64,000 nucleotides of DNA from Nonomuraea aridisoli (GCF_003236395.1 NZ_POUD01000002.1:46457-110456); one strand, 5' to 3'. Positions 9,881 through 17,871 are shown, counted from the stretch's first letter. The notes: generated by a model from the sequence alone, not told the origin. A program made the numbers and translations.

Positions 9881-10627
9881 ATGACCGACAGAACCCCCGC
9901 TCGATCCGAGCTGCCGTCCGAAGCACGTCTTTGGCGGCCTTCGTCTCGGTCAACGGATTCTGCGCGTGGACGGCCTCCCGGTTACAGTCGCGCCCAGATC
10001 GCCGAGGCCGCCATCAAGATCGCCGACGCGGAGGGCGTCGAAGCACTCTCCATGCGCAAGGTCGCGACAGCCCTGGGAACCGGCGCGATGAGCCTTTACC
10101 GGTATGTCAAGAACAAGGAGGCACTATGTCAACTGATGGTCGACCACATGGTGGGCCAGGCCGTGCTGCCAGAACGTACCGGCGAATGGCGCACCGATCT
10201 GCGGGCGTTGGCCGTGGCACAACGGATGACGCAACTGGCCCATCCGTGGCTCGCCGGAATCGCGGCCGGCCGGCCCACCATGGGTCCGAACACGCTGCGC
10301 ATGCTGGAACACGGCATGTCCATCCTCGACGGCCTTGGACTCTCCCTCGCTGAGATGCTGGAGATCTACTCGTTGATCAGCAGTTGGGTCAACGGGTTCG
10401 TGCGGGAGGAGTTGACCGAAGAGGCGGTCCGCGAACGGAGCGGACTCAGCGTGCAGGAATGGCGCCAGAACATCGCACCGTACATCGAAAACCTGATGAG
10501 CAGCGGTGACTATCCATACTTCACGCGTATCGTACGCGAGGGCATCGACCATGACTTCGATATGCGGTTCGAACGCGGGCTTGACAGGATCATCGCCGGT
10601 ATCGCTGCGACTCTCCCTAGCAGATGA
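9881..10627 (+). CDS. TetR-family regulator of the divergent DrrAB exporter
   Basis: A 248-residue protein. A basic N-terminal tail is followed by a TetR helix-turn-helix: SRAQIAEAAIKIADAEG, LSMRKVATALGTGAMSLYRYVKNKEAL (about residues 39-80). A long C-terminal ligand domain matches the TetR_C group with WRTDLRALAVAQR and HPWLAGI. It is divergent from the exporter genes with a 113-bp shared region, the usual arrangement for a local repressor released by a transported drug. GGAGG lies about 10 bases before the ATG. Confidence 0.9.
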   Translation: MTDRTPARSELPSEARLWRPSSRSTDSARGRPPGYSRAQIAEAAIKIADAEGVEALSMRKVATALGTGAMSLYRYVKNKEALCQLMVDHMVGQAVLPERTGEWRTDLRALAVAQRMTQLAHPWLAGIAAGRPTMGPNTLRMLEHGMSILDGLGLSLAEMLEIYSLISSWVNGFVREELTEEAVRERSGLSVQEWRQNIAPYIENLMSSGDYPYFTRIVREGIDHDFDMRFERGLDRIIAGIAATLPSR

Positions 10628-10781
10628 GCCAGTTCCGGACTGCCGGCCCGTTGAAAGCCCATAGTGGCCTTCCGTGCGGATGGCGAAGCCGCCGGTCAGG
10701 CGGGCGTAGGTGTAGCCGTTGCGCAGGTCTCTCCGCGAAGCCATGGTGACCAGGGCTGTCAGGTTGAAAGACTCCAGTTCA

Positions 10782-11426
10782 CTACAGGCCACGGGCTTGG
10801 ATGGATAGTTGCTTTCGGGTAAACCGGTCGAGGTCCAAGCGAACGCCTGTCATCGCCTCTACGGTTGCCAGGGCGGCCTCCCAGTGCGGATATCTGGGAT
10901 AGGGCGGAGCGTCGAATGCCCCTGCACGGTCATCTGCCTCCCTTTGTGCCACAAGCGCCCGAATCGCTCCAAGATAATCGTCCAGCGCCCGTGGATTTCG
11001 GCCCGTGCACTCCGCGGGACTAGGACGAAAAACGTCCACCTTGGTGATGAGGTCTCCGTCGGCGGCGTAGAACAAGCGGTTGGTGTTGTTGACCAGCCAC
11101 CAGAAACCCCACGCCTGTGCGTTCTCGGTCAGGCGGGTCCAGATATCGGGATCGCTGATATAGGCGTTGGCGGCCAGCACGATCACATCGTGACCGCTCT
11201 GTTCCAGAACGACGACCTTCTCCCGCCCCGGCTCCAGCACCGTGCGGGGAATCGCCGTGTCGAGGTTGGCATCCAGCCGATGGGCGACATCGGTGACCGT
11301 GAGGGGCTCTGCCCGCCCTCGCACGACCATCCAGAACATCGCGTTGTTGATATAGGGATCCAGCCGGTCCAGATCCTTGAGGAGCTGTACGTAATAGTTG
11401 ATCATCTCGGACGTAACTGGACTCAT
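10782..11426 (-). CDS. Uncharacterised protein, 214 residues
   Basis: I do not recognise this protein with confidence. The ATG at 11426 is chosen because AAGGGAAG lies just upstream. The frame stays open further up, but only into an IS256 relic. No signal peptide or membrane segment is visible. The protein is mixed alpha/beta and rich in Trp and Asp. It has a segment AWGFWWLVNNTNRLFYAADGD followed by LITKVDVFRPS, reminiscent of small actinobacterial proteins of unknown function that report on a stored state. It sits alone between the TetR gene and mobile-element relics. Confidence 0.6.
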   Translation of the reverse strand: MSPVTSEMINYYVQLLKDLDRLDPYINNAMFWMVVRGRAEPLTVTDVAHRLDANLDTAIPRTVLEPGREKVVVLEQSGHDVIVLAANAYISDPDIWTRLTENAQAWGFWWLVNNTNRLFYAADGDLITKVDVFRPSPAECTGRNPRALDDYLGAIRALVAQREADDRAGAFDAPPYPRYPHWEAALATVEAMTGVRLDLDRFTRKQLSIQARGL

Positions 11427-11579
11427 GTTCTTCCCTTTCGATGAGTGGAGACGACAGGGTAGCGACCGACCACGACAATTCCGATCACAAGAAGTGGCTC
11501 TGCTGGGGCAGCCCAGCCGAGCGTCTCGCTGTGCTTCTCGACGCGAGAGATCAGTCACCGTGTTGCGACAACGTCTGGA

Positions 11580-11688
11580 ATTCACCCGGGCTCGGCCGAG
11601 GAACGCGTCCACCTCGGGCCCCGACGGCGATCTGGATGATCAGCCGGGCACCGAGGCGGGCGACGTCCTCAATGACCTCGACGCTCGG
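11580..11688 (-). pseudogene. IS256-family transposase N-terminal fragment
   Basis: Minus-strand frames read VEVIEDVARLGARLIIQ and, after one frameshift, EVDAFLGRAR. This resembles the N-terminal region of Mutator/IS256 transposases. Only about 35 residues remain. It abuts the truncated end of the serine recombinase at about 11690, so it may mark a recombination junction. Confidence 0.5.
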
Positions 11689-12196
11689 CGAGCGCGGCCA
11701 GGCCGAGGCCGCGGCCCAGCCGTTTGTGCTCGTGCACCACGAGCGTGACCGCGACCCCGGTCGAGCGGAGCCGGCGGGCCAGGGCGACGGCCCTGTCGAG
11801 TTCGGGCCGGGTGGTGGCGCGGGTGGACATCTTCTCGGAGAAGATGCGGGTGATGCCGGTGGCATTGAGCGCGTCGAGCTGGGTGTCCAGGGACTGGCGG
11901 ACGGTGGAGGCGCGGGCGTATCCGATCCGCACGTGCCCGGCCGGTTCGATGCTCGCTGCGGCAGGGCAGGGCAGTTCGATCCAGAGCGTACCCGGCTTGC
12001 GGACTGGTGGGGTGGTCACGGTGAGCGCCTTGGCGAGCGCGGGCACGAGGCGGAAGCGGGCGGTGTGGTACTGGACGGCGACCTTGCCCTTTGCCGGTTC
12101 GGCGGGTGAGCCGGCCGGGGCGGCGCAGGAGGTCATCGGGCAGGCGTGGGCCTCCACGCGGAGGTAGTCGTCGTCCCGCCCCCGAGATCGTTTCAT
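11669..12196 (-). pseudogene. Serine recombinase (resolvase), 3'-truncated
   Basis: The 175-codon frame contains a resolvase catalytic core from residue 90: RIGYARASTVRQ with nucleophile Ser97, LDTQLDAL, IFSEKMSTRATTRPELDRAV, and HEHKRLGRG. Family members run on for another ~20-100 residues, including the DNA-binding part. This one stops at ERRGH, where IS256-like sequence begins, so it is truncated and probably inactive. Unusually, about 85 residues precede the catalytic core; they include MTSCAAPAGS and WIELPCPAA and match nothing I know. The start codon lies inside a res-like repeat. Confidence 0.75.
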
Positions 12197-12303
12197 AGGA
12201 GTGTTTCATCCGGCCACTTTGTTTGCGCCGACGTATGAAACAACGTTGGCCCTGGACGGGCTCGGCACGCGACGCGTGCTTCATAGGTGGTCGCTTATGA
12301 AAC
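12190..12303. repeat. res-like array of GTTTCATA/TATGAAAC half-sites
   Basis: Five related octamers lie within 114 bp. They are GTTTCATA at 12190-12197, GTTTCAT at 12203-12209, TATGAAAC at 12234-12241, TTCATA at 12280-12285 and TATGAAAC at 12296-12303. The last two form a perfect TTCATA-N10-TATGAA inverted pair of about 24 bp, close to a resolvase site I. The recombinase start codon is inside the first copy. Resolvase res sites have this organisation of several inverted 12-bp half-sites beside the gene; function here is inferred. Confidence 0.55.
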
Positions 12304-12382
12304 AGCGGCCACCGCCGCTACGTCGATGTCGCTCCGATAGCGACTCGGCCGTGCGAGTCTCAAAGGGCAGCGCCGAAGCAGC

Positions 12383-12502
12383 GCATGGCGTCGGCTGGGC
12401 GACCATCTGACGGCGCACGGCCTGGTGCTGGAGATGCTCGCCGGGCCGCTGTCCGGTATCTACGGTCCCACCGGTCCGGGCCGCATCCTGTTTGGCTTCT
12501 AG
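12383..12502 (+). pseudogene. Serine recombinase fragment, plus strand
   Basis: A 39-residue frame ending at TAG reads RLGDHLTAHGLVLEMLAGPL followed by SGIYGPTGPGRILF. This matches the segment of resolvase/invertase proteins after the catalytic arginines (LELLTGPLTGIYDP type). Nothing before or after continues the family. It is a separate relic from the minus-strand recombinase, being on the opposite strand and of a different subgroup. Confidence 0.6.
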
Positions 12503-12559
12503 GTCGGGTCGCCTGGAGATGCGAATCCCCGGGCGACGCGATCTAAAGGTGATTGACTT

Positions 12560-12765
12560 GAACCCGAGGGTCAGAGGTGGTCTCGTCGGTGGTGTCGAGG
12601 CGCTGCGTCATCATGGCCTGTCCGGACGTCCAGCCGCCGTCCGCCGTGATCTCCTCCGGGACGCCGATCCGGCCCAGCGGGTGGCCGGGATGGTAGCCGG
12701 CGGGGCGGCCGGGCACCAGCGCGGTGAGCTGGTCCCGCAGCCGGTTGGTGAGCCACGACGGCAGG
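12560..12765 (-). pseudogene. Possible SDR dehydrogenase remnant
   Basis: A minus-strand frame reads HPLGRIGVPEEI followed directly by TADGGWTSGQ. In short-chain dehydrogenases these two motifs are about 20 residues apart, so an internal deletion would be needed. No Rossmann motif or start is present. It lies just downstream of the ferredoxin gene on the same strand. The call is tentative. Confidence 0.3.
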
Positions 12766-12845
12766 GCAGGCGCAGGTCCTCCTGGGGAGGACGAAGCGTC
12801 GCATCGAGGCTCGTGCCTGCTCTTTGCCTATCCGATATTCGAGGC

Positions 12846-13037
12846 CTATCTGATGCCGAGCGCCCCGCTGGGGCACAGCCGGACGGCCTCGGCCGCGGCC
12901 TTGCGCAGTTCCTCGGGCGGGTCCGGTAGGACTACCGCGACCAGTCCGTCGTTGTCGCCCTGGTCGAAGACCCCCGGCGCGGTGAGCGCGCACATGCCGG
13001 CGCTGATGCAGATGGTGGTGTCGGCGGTGATCCGCAT
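12846..13037 (-). CDS. Ferredoxin, three-cysteine [3Fe-4S] type
   Basis: A 63-residue acidic protein with Cys10, Cys16 and Cys55 in CISAGMC and CPSGAL. This is the pattern of single-cluster ferredoxins that serve actinobacterial P450s; the missing fourth Cys favours a [3Fe-4S] cluster. It starts 7 bp after the P450 stop codon on the same strand. It most likely passes electrons from a reductase to that P450. No ferredoxin reductase gene is in the window. Confidence 0.92.
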   Translation of the reverse strand: MRITADTTICISAGMCALTAPGVFDQGDNDGLVAVVLPDPPEELRKAAAEAVRLCPSGALGIR

Positions 13038-13044
13038 GCTCCAC

Positions 13045-14253
13045 CTACCAGGTGACGGGCAGTTCGTGGACGCCGTACGCGAGATTGCCGTGTTTGTAGG
13101 GCAGTTCGTCCACCGGCACGGCGACCCGCAGGGCGGGGATGCGCTCGAAGAGGGTGGCGAACACGATCTCCAGCTCGGCCCGGGCGAGGTTCTGCCCAAG
13201 GCACTGGTGCACGCCGTAGCCGAAGGCCACGTGGTGCCGGTTGCCGCGGTGAACGTCGAGCCGCTCGGGCTCGGGGAACACCGCGGGGTCCCAGTCGGCC
13301 GCGGCCAGCAGGGCGATGACCCCCTCGCCCGCTCGGATCCGGGTGCCGCTGAGCTCGGTTTCCTCGGCCGCGATCCTGGTGGTGACGAGGTCGGCGATAC
13401 TGAGGTAGCGCAGCAGCTCCTCGATGGCGTCGGGGAGCAGCTCAGGGTTCTCCCGCAGGGCGGCGAGCTGGTCAGGGTGCTCCAGAAGCGCCACGGTGCC
13501 CAGCGAGATCATGTTCGCCGTGGTCTCGTGTCCTGCGTTGAGCAGCATCAGGCACATCATGAGCAGCTCATCCCGGCGGAGCTCGCCGACGGGCTCCAGG
13601 TGCTCGGTGACCAGCTTGCTCAGCAGGTCGTCGCCGGGCTCCTGCTGCTTGCGGGTGATCAGGCCGTCCATATAGGCGCGGAGCTCACCCAACGCGGCCG
13701 CGAACTGCTCCGCGGTGCTCTGCCCTGACACGCCGACCTTGCTCCTGCTCTGGAAGAACTCGTGGTCGTCGTAGGGCACTCCGAGCAGCTGGCAGATCAC
13801 CAGTGACGACACTGGGAGCGCGAACGCCTCGACCAGGTCCACCGGCGGGGTCATGGCGAGCAGGTCGTCGAGCAGCCTGTTCACCGAGGCCTGGATGCCG
13901 GGCCGCATCGTCTTGATGCGCTTGAGGGTGAACTCCTGGATGAGCATGCGCCGATAGAAGCTGTGCTGCGGCGGGTCCATGCGGATGAACGGCGGGCGCC
14001 GCAGAACCTGCGCCTGCCCCGGCAGAAGCGTGGGGAAGCCGGGGCGGGTGCCGTCGGCACTGAACACCGGACTGCTCAGCACGGTCCGGACATCTTCATA
14101 CCGGGTCACCAGCCAGGCGGCGCCGCCGGTGGGCAGTCGCACCTTGGAGACGGGTTCCTCGGCGCGCAGCCGGTCGTACTCCGGCGGTGGGGCCAGCGGG
14201 CACTGCCTCCGGAGCGGGAAGCTCCGGCTGTCAGGAGTCGTGGTCTGGGACAT
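13045..14253 (-). CDS. Cytochrome P450
   Basis: A 402-residue soluble P450. The oxygen-binding I-helix is AGHETT (240-245), the K-helix ExxR is E279-R282, and the heme loop FGYGVHQCLG places the ligand at Cys351. The length and the N-terminal RRQCPLAPPPEY fit the bacterial CYP105/CYP107-like group of tailoring or xenobiotic enzymes. The ferredoxin gene follows immediately. A divergent TetR gene shares an 18-bp inverted leader repeat with it, so expression is probably inducible. Substrate cannot be read from the sequence. Confidence 0.95.
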   Translation of the reverse strand: MSQTTTPDSRSFPLRRQCPLAPPPEYDRLRAEEPVSKVRLPTGGAAWLVTRYEDVRTVLSSPVFSADGTRPGFPTLLPGQAQVLRRPPFIRMDPPQHSFYRRMLIQEFTLKRIKTMRPGIQASVNRLLDDLLAMTPPVDLVEAFALPVSSLVICQLLGVPYDDHEFFQSRSKVGVSGQSTAEQFAAALGELRAYMDGLITRKQQEPGDDLLSKLVTEHLEPVGELRRDELLMMCLMLLNAGHETTANMISLGTVALLEHPDQLAALRENPELLPDAIEELLRYLSIADLVTTRIAAEETELSGTRIRAGEGVIALLAAADWDPAVFPEPERLDVHRGNRHHVAFGYGVHQCLGQNLARAELEIVFATLFERIPALRVAVPVDELPYKHGNLAYGVHELPVTW

Positions 14254-14270
14254 CAGCCTCTCCTCAATAA

Positions 14271-14334
14271 GTGGAGGAAAACCCTTCGGTTGCTGTTAGC
14301 GGTAAGCTAGCACAAACGAAGGGTTTCCCTCCAC
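14271..14334. promoter_or_regulatory. Long inverted repeat between P450 and TetR genes
   Basis: GTGGAGGAAAACCCTTCG (14271-14288) and CGAAGGGTTTCCCTCCAC (14317-14334) are inverted copies matching at 17 of 18 positions, 28 bp apart. Each lies just upstream of one gene, so both transcripts could begin with the same leader. Likely paired operator sites for the TetR protein; the two promoters would sit in the 28-bp centre. Confidence 0.6.
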
Positions 14335-14354
14335 ATCAAGGAGATGGGTACCGG

Positions 14355-15017
14355 TTGGCCGAGAACACGACCCGGCTGCGGGCGGACGCCCGCCGCAACC
14401 GCGAGCAGATCATCATCGCGGCCCGCGAGGTCTTCCTCGAGCAGGGCATCCACGCGCCGCTGGAGGAGATCGCCCGCCGAGCCGGCATCGGCATCGCCAC
14501 CCTCTACCGCCGCTTCCCCGACCGCCACACGCTCGTCCAGCAGGTCGCCCTGGACAACCTGACCCTGGTCGGCGAGGAACTGGACCGCGCCGCCGGCGCG
14601 CACCCCGACGCCTGGGGCGTGCTCACACAGCTCATACGCCGCCTCGTGGAGTTGCGGCTCGGCGTCATCATGCCGGTGCTGCTCCCCGGCCTGGAGCAGG
14701 ACGCGCGCGGCGAAGGGGGAACGCTGAAGGCGCGACGCGACCAGCTCTACGAGCAGATGGAGCAGCTCACCCGCGCCGCCCAGCAGGAGGGCCGGCTCCG
14801 CCAAGGCATCAACCCCATCGACATCTGGCTCGGCGTCATCAAGCTGTCCCGCCCGCTGCCTGTCGTCGGTGCCGAGCTGAACCGGCTGATCACCGACCAG
14901 CAGCTGGAGCTGTTCCTCGGCGGCCTCAACGCCACGGCGCTGGACGCCTCCGAGCCGCTGCGCAGGCAGCCGCTGACCCTCGACGACCTGGACCGCCACC
15001 TCAGAATGGCGGAGTAG
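14355..15017 (+). CDS. TetR-family regulator beside the P450
   Basis: A 220-residue protein with a TetR helix-turn-helix: RRNREQIIIAAREVFLEQG, then LEEIARRAGIGIATLYRRFPDRHTLV (about residues 10-55). The C-terminal ligand domain ends in LDDLDRHLRMAE. A TTG start is preferred because AAGGAG lies 11 bases before it. The frame is open back to 14271, but that would place the start inside the operator repeat. It is divergent from the P450/ferredoxin genes and probably represses them until a ligand binds. Confidence 0.88.
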   Translation: MAENTTRLRADARRNREQIIIAAREVFLEQGIHAPLEEIARRAGIGIATLYRRFPDRHTLVQQVALDNLTLVGEELDRAAGAHPDAWGVLTQLIRRLVELRLGVIMPVLLPGLEQDARGEGGTLKARRDQLYEQMEQLTRAAQQEGRLRQGINPIDIWLGVIKLSRPLPVVGAELNRLITDQQLELFLGGLNATALDASEPLRRQPLTLDDLDRHLRMAE

Positions 15018-15414
15018 CCGGCTCGACGTCCGCCGGAGGGCCTCGCCAAGCTGCAGGCGCTGACCGGCCGCTCCATCCACCACCCCGGTGCAGGCCGCCG
15101 AACTGCTCCTTGCCCTGGAAACGGTCGGCCTCCCAGGCCGCTCATCTGAAAGAGAGATGACAGGGACTTGCTGACCAGCGAGAACCCCACTGACGCCGGA
15201 TTCTGTTCCAAATCTCTCCGACCCCCGTTTCGTAGAGCATCCGCCAGAGCACTCACTCCCTGAGGGCGTGCCGGTCGTCGGTAACCGGGGGTAGCGGCGG
15301 AGTTCACGGTCCGCAGATGGCGTCTGGGCGACGCGACAGGCTGATGAGCTGTTGAACCACCGGCTCATCAGCCTGTCGGCGGCTCGCGTCCTCGAAGAAC
15401 GGTTCAGCCTTTGC
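15018..15414. other. Gene-free stretch between TetR gene and monooxygenase relic
   Basis: No supported coding sequence. It holds the 16-bp inverted repeat at 15334-15378, and the rest looks like decayed sequence. Confidence 0.5.
15334..15378. terminator. Hairpin, 16-bp perfect stem
   Basis: CGACAGGCTGATGAGC and its exact reverse complement flank a 13-base loop. There is no U-run, as is common in high-GC terminators. It lies between convergent genes and could end transcription from both sides; it could instead be an old insertion-sequence end. Confidence 0.5.
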
Positions 15415-15965
15415 TCAGTACGTGCACGGTTGATAGTCCCGCATCGGGAAGGAGTCGAACAGCCGGATTCCCTTGGAGTTGAGTGTGGCCAGCCATCGGG
15501 TGAGTCCGCTGGTCGGGCAGGTGGCCAGTTCCTTGCCGTTCTCCAGCAGCGTCAGGCCCCGCCGGGGCGAGGGCAGCAAGGTTTTCGCCATGCCCCGCGC
15601 GAACACGCGGCTACGCCGGACGAACTCGTCCAGCTCGGCCTGGTAGGCGGCGAGCGCCCGGGTGTGATCGCCACCGGTCGTGGCCAGTTGCCCGGCGAGC
15701 ACGTACGCCGACACCACGGCGAGGCTCGTGCCTGGCGCCGATCGCTACGCGGGGTGACAGCCCGGCGTCGCCGACCAGCGCCACCCGGCCGCGTGGCCAC
15801 GTGTCCAGCCGGATCTGGGTGATGGAGTCGAAGTAGAAGGATGCAGTTCGGTCCAGCTCTGCGAGCCAGCGCGAAATTCGGCCGTCGGGCATGCGAAGTG
15901 TTCACGGAGCAGGGTCTTCTGCCGGTCGGTGTCGCGATGCCGCAACCACTTCGGCGGGATGCGGA
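15415..15965 (-). pseudogene. FAD-dependent monooxygenase, decayed C-terminal part
   Basis: Pieces of a flavoprotein hydroxylase lie in successive minus-strand frames. They read RHRDTDRQKTLLREHF, then AELDRTASFYFDSITQIR with WPRGRVALVGDAG (the second FAD motif, GD). After a frameshift near 15745 come VSAYVLAGQLATTGGDHTRAL and FARGMAKTLLPS. The N-terminal FAD-binding GxGxxG half is absent, so the gene is dead. The family hydroxylates aromatic compounds, including tetracycline-type drugs. Confidence 0.8.
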
Positions 15966-16171
15966 GCACAGGCGGCATAAAGCACATGGGGGGCTGGTAG
16001 GCCGTACGCAGAGTGGAGGTCCGAACCCAGACAGGAGGGTTCGGGCCTCTGCCGCGTCGGTCAGCCGTGGACCTGCTCACCGACCTTCGCCTGGAACGCC
16101 TCGACGGCCTCCGCGTCACGGGCCCCGCGTCCACAACGCCCTTGACTGCCAAAGTCACCCAGGAGACAGTC

Positions 16172-16663
16172 ATGATGAAAGATCGCCAGAACAGGGGACA
16201 AAAGACGAGGAGAGCGATGAAAAGGCTCGCATCTTTCTTCACCACTGCCTTAGGCGTAATTCTGCTCCTTTCCATGCCCGGACTGACTCAGGCAGCCCGG
16301 GCTGCAAGCACGGTGGGAGTGCTGGAAGGCGGCGGCTGCCGACCGGCCTACAGCGGTAACGGGTTCGTGAGAACTTATCCCTGTATATCCGTGTCGGGCG
16401 GCTACTTCAGGGCGGACGCTTACAACTCAGGCTTGCCTAGTAACTGCGCGTATTACCTGGTGTACATCGTGGACGTCTACCAGGTCTTACGCGACGGCGT
16501 AGTAGCCGTGGGGCCGCAGCAGCGGCCCTGCACCCAAGGCCGGTCGGACGTCACCCTCTATCCGAGTGCTGGGGCGAACTCTGTATACCTGTCAAGAATC
16601 ACGGTGTTCGACAGCAGCCACAGGAAGATAGGGACTCTGGAGAGCCCAAGGATCTGGATCTAA
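16172..16663 (+). CDS. Small secreted protein with four cysteines
   Basis: A 163-residue protein. AGGAG sits 6 bases before the ATG at 16172. The N-terminus is basic, then ALGVILLLSMPGLTQA forms a signal peptide with probable cleavage after AARA or QAARA (about residue 44). The mature part of ~120 residues is rich in Tyr, Ser and Gly and contains four Cys (GGGCRPAYSG, YPCISV, SNCAYY, RPCTQG), enough for two disulfides. I do not recognise a family. It stands alone in the island, and codon use is less GC-biased than in neighbours. Confidence 0.75.
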   Translation: MMKDRQNRGQKTRRAMKRLASFFTTALGVILLLSMPGLTQAARAASTVGVLEGGGCRPAYSGNGFVRTYPCISVSGGYFRADAYNSGLPSNCAYYLVYIVDVYQVLRDGVVAVGPQQRPCTQGRSDVTLYPSAGANSVYLSRITVFDSSHRKIGTLESPRIWI

Positions 16664-17283
16664 GACTTCCACGCTCGACCTCCGATTCGGACGGGCGGCT
16701 CGGGACGAGGTAGTCGCGCTCCCTTCTTCTCAGTGACCAGGATCCGCCCTTCGACCTCGGAAACGTGCCGCCAGCACCCGTGACACACGAAGTAGCCCGC
16801 GCGCGGCTCCCACCGCAGGTTCCGCTCTCCGCGCTCCTCAAGCTGGGCGGATCGCATCATCCCCGCACCCGCGCAGCGGGCCTGTTGCGCGATCCCGACG
16901 TGTATGTCTCCTCTGGCCAGGCCATCACCGGAGTGCGAAACGGCACGGCCCTGAGCCAGTACGGCTATTTCGGGGCGACGTGCGACCTGGTGGACGGCAC
17001 GTTCCCGCAACACTTCGAGGTGACGGTCGAACGGCAGGAGTTCGCACGTGGGCCAGTCCATCGGCAAGGCCATCGCCATCACCTCGACACCTGAGCAAGA
17101 TTATGCCGACAACAGAACTGTCATTGAGACCTACTGACCGAGGAGATGCTGGACGCTGAGAGCGCGGCCAACGTCAACCCCGACAGCCCCCGGGCAGCAA
17201 CTGGCCAATATCCGCGCATCTACAGCCTGGAGAAGGCAGCGCTCGGCGTGCTGGCCATCGAGATCGGACTTTTCCAGCCCCGG
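16664..17283. other. Right part of island; only coding-like scraps
   Basis: No complete gene is supportable. Two plus-strand pieces look coding: one ending IAITSTPEQDYADNRTVIETY before TGA near 17136, and one from 17146 reading LDAESAANVNPDSPRAATGQ. A minus-strand frame near 16800 reads GYFVCHGCWRHVSEVEGRI, a possible zinc-binding scrap. These may be remnants of genes cut at the island edge. Confidence 0.35.
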
Positions 17284-17308
17284 CTATCCCCGCATGCGCG
17301 GGGCCGAC
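17281..17308. other. Solitary 28-bp hairpin resembling a type I-E CRISPR repeat
   Basis: On the minus strand the sequence starts GTCGGCCCCGC, continues GCGGGGATAG, and has a CCCCGC/GCGGGG stem with a 4-base loop. This is close in form to actinobacterial I-E repeats. There is only one copy, with no spacers and no cas genes, so it is not an array. It lies at the edge of the broken CPBP gene. Confidence 0.35.
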
Positions 17309-17871
17309 TTCGCGCGGGCCGGGTGGATCTTCCGGCAGAGGGGAGAGGGGACCACCCCCTCCTTGCCGACAGGGGTGAGGACGGCGAGGAACAGGATTGC
17401 CAGGATCAGGGGCGGCACACCGCCGCCCGCCGCGTCGTAGTACATGCCTTGCGGGTCGGTGTCGAACATGGTCAGGGCGATGACGGCGTGGTTCACCACG
17501 CCCTTGAGGACGAAGGCGACCACGCCTGCCGCCCCGCCGATGAGTATCCAGCGCCAGGTGGTGCGGCGAACGCTGAAGGAGCTGAGCGGGCGGATGCACA
17601 CGAGTGCCGCCGCGGCGAAGCCGACGAGGCCGGCGATGCCCGACCGGGCGGCCACGATCAGCCCGTACACCACCGGGGCCAGCCCCAGCCGGCCGAACAG
17701 CACGACCACGGCCGCGGCGGCCGTCAACGCGCGCAGGCTCACCACGATCTCGGGCCGGCCAGGCCGCATCGGGGAGGTGGCACCAGCGGAAGCCGGCCGA
17801 CGTGACATGGTGATGAGTTCCTTGCTCTCGTGACGTTCGGACGTCGCTGCCCGCGAAGCCCTGCGATCCAT
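17284..17871 (-). pseudogene. N-terminal part of a CPBP-type membrane protease
   Basis: The frame gives about 170 residues with several membrane helices (AAAAVVVLFGRLGLAPVVYGLIVAA, IAGLVGFAAAALVCI, WILIGGAAGVVAFVLKG, LILAILFLAVLTPVGKE). LAVLTPVG followed by GKE is where CPBP motif 1 (GEExxFRG) should begin. Instead the frame runs into KIHPARAKSAPRMRG, unrelated sequence, and stops. The probable native ATG is the one at MSRRPAS (near 17808). The rest of the gene seems to be at 6084-6329, on the same strand. Confidence 0.7.

Noticed and set aside
10124..10792. A 222-codon minus-strand frame overlapping the TetR gene
   Set aside because: It is antisense to TetR for most of its length. Its first ~50 codons (10628-10792) look mildly coding but match nothing.
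16660..17082. A 140-codon minus-strand gene with a CHGC motif
   Set aside because: Competing plus-strand frames look equally plausible and no start or family supports it.
17281..17308. A CRISPR array
   Set aside because: Only one repeat-like hairpin, no spacers, no cas genes in the window.
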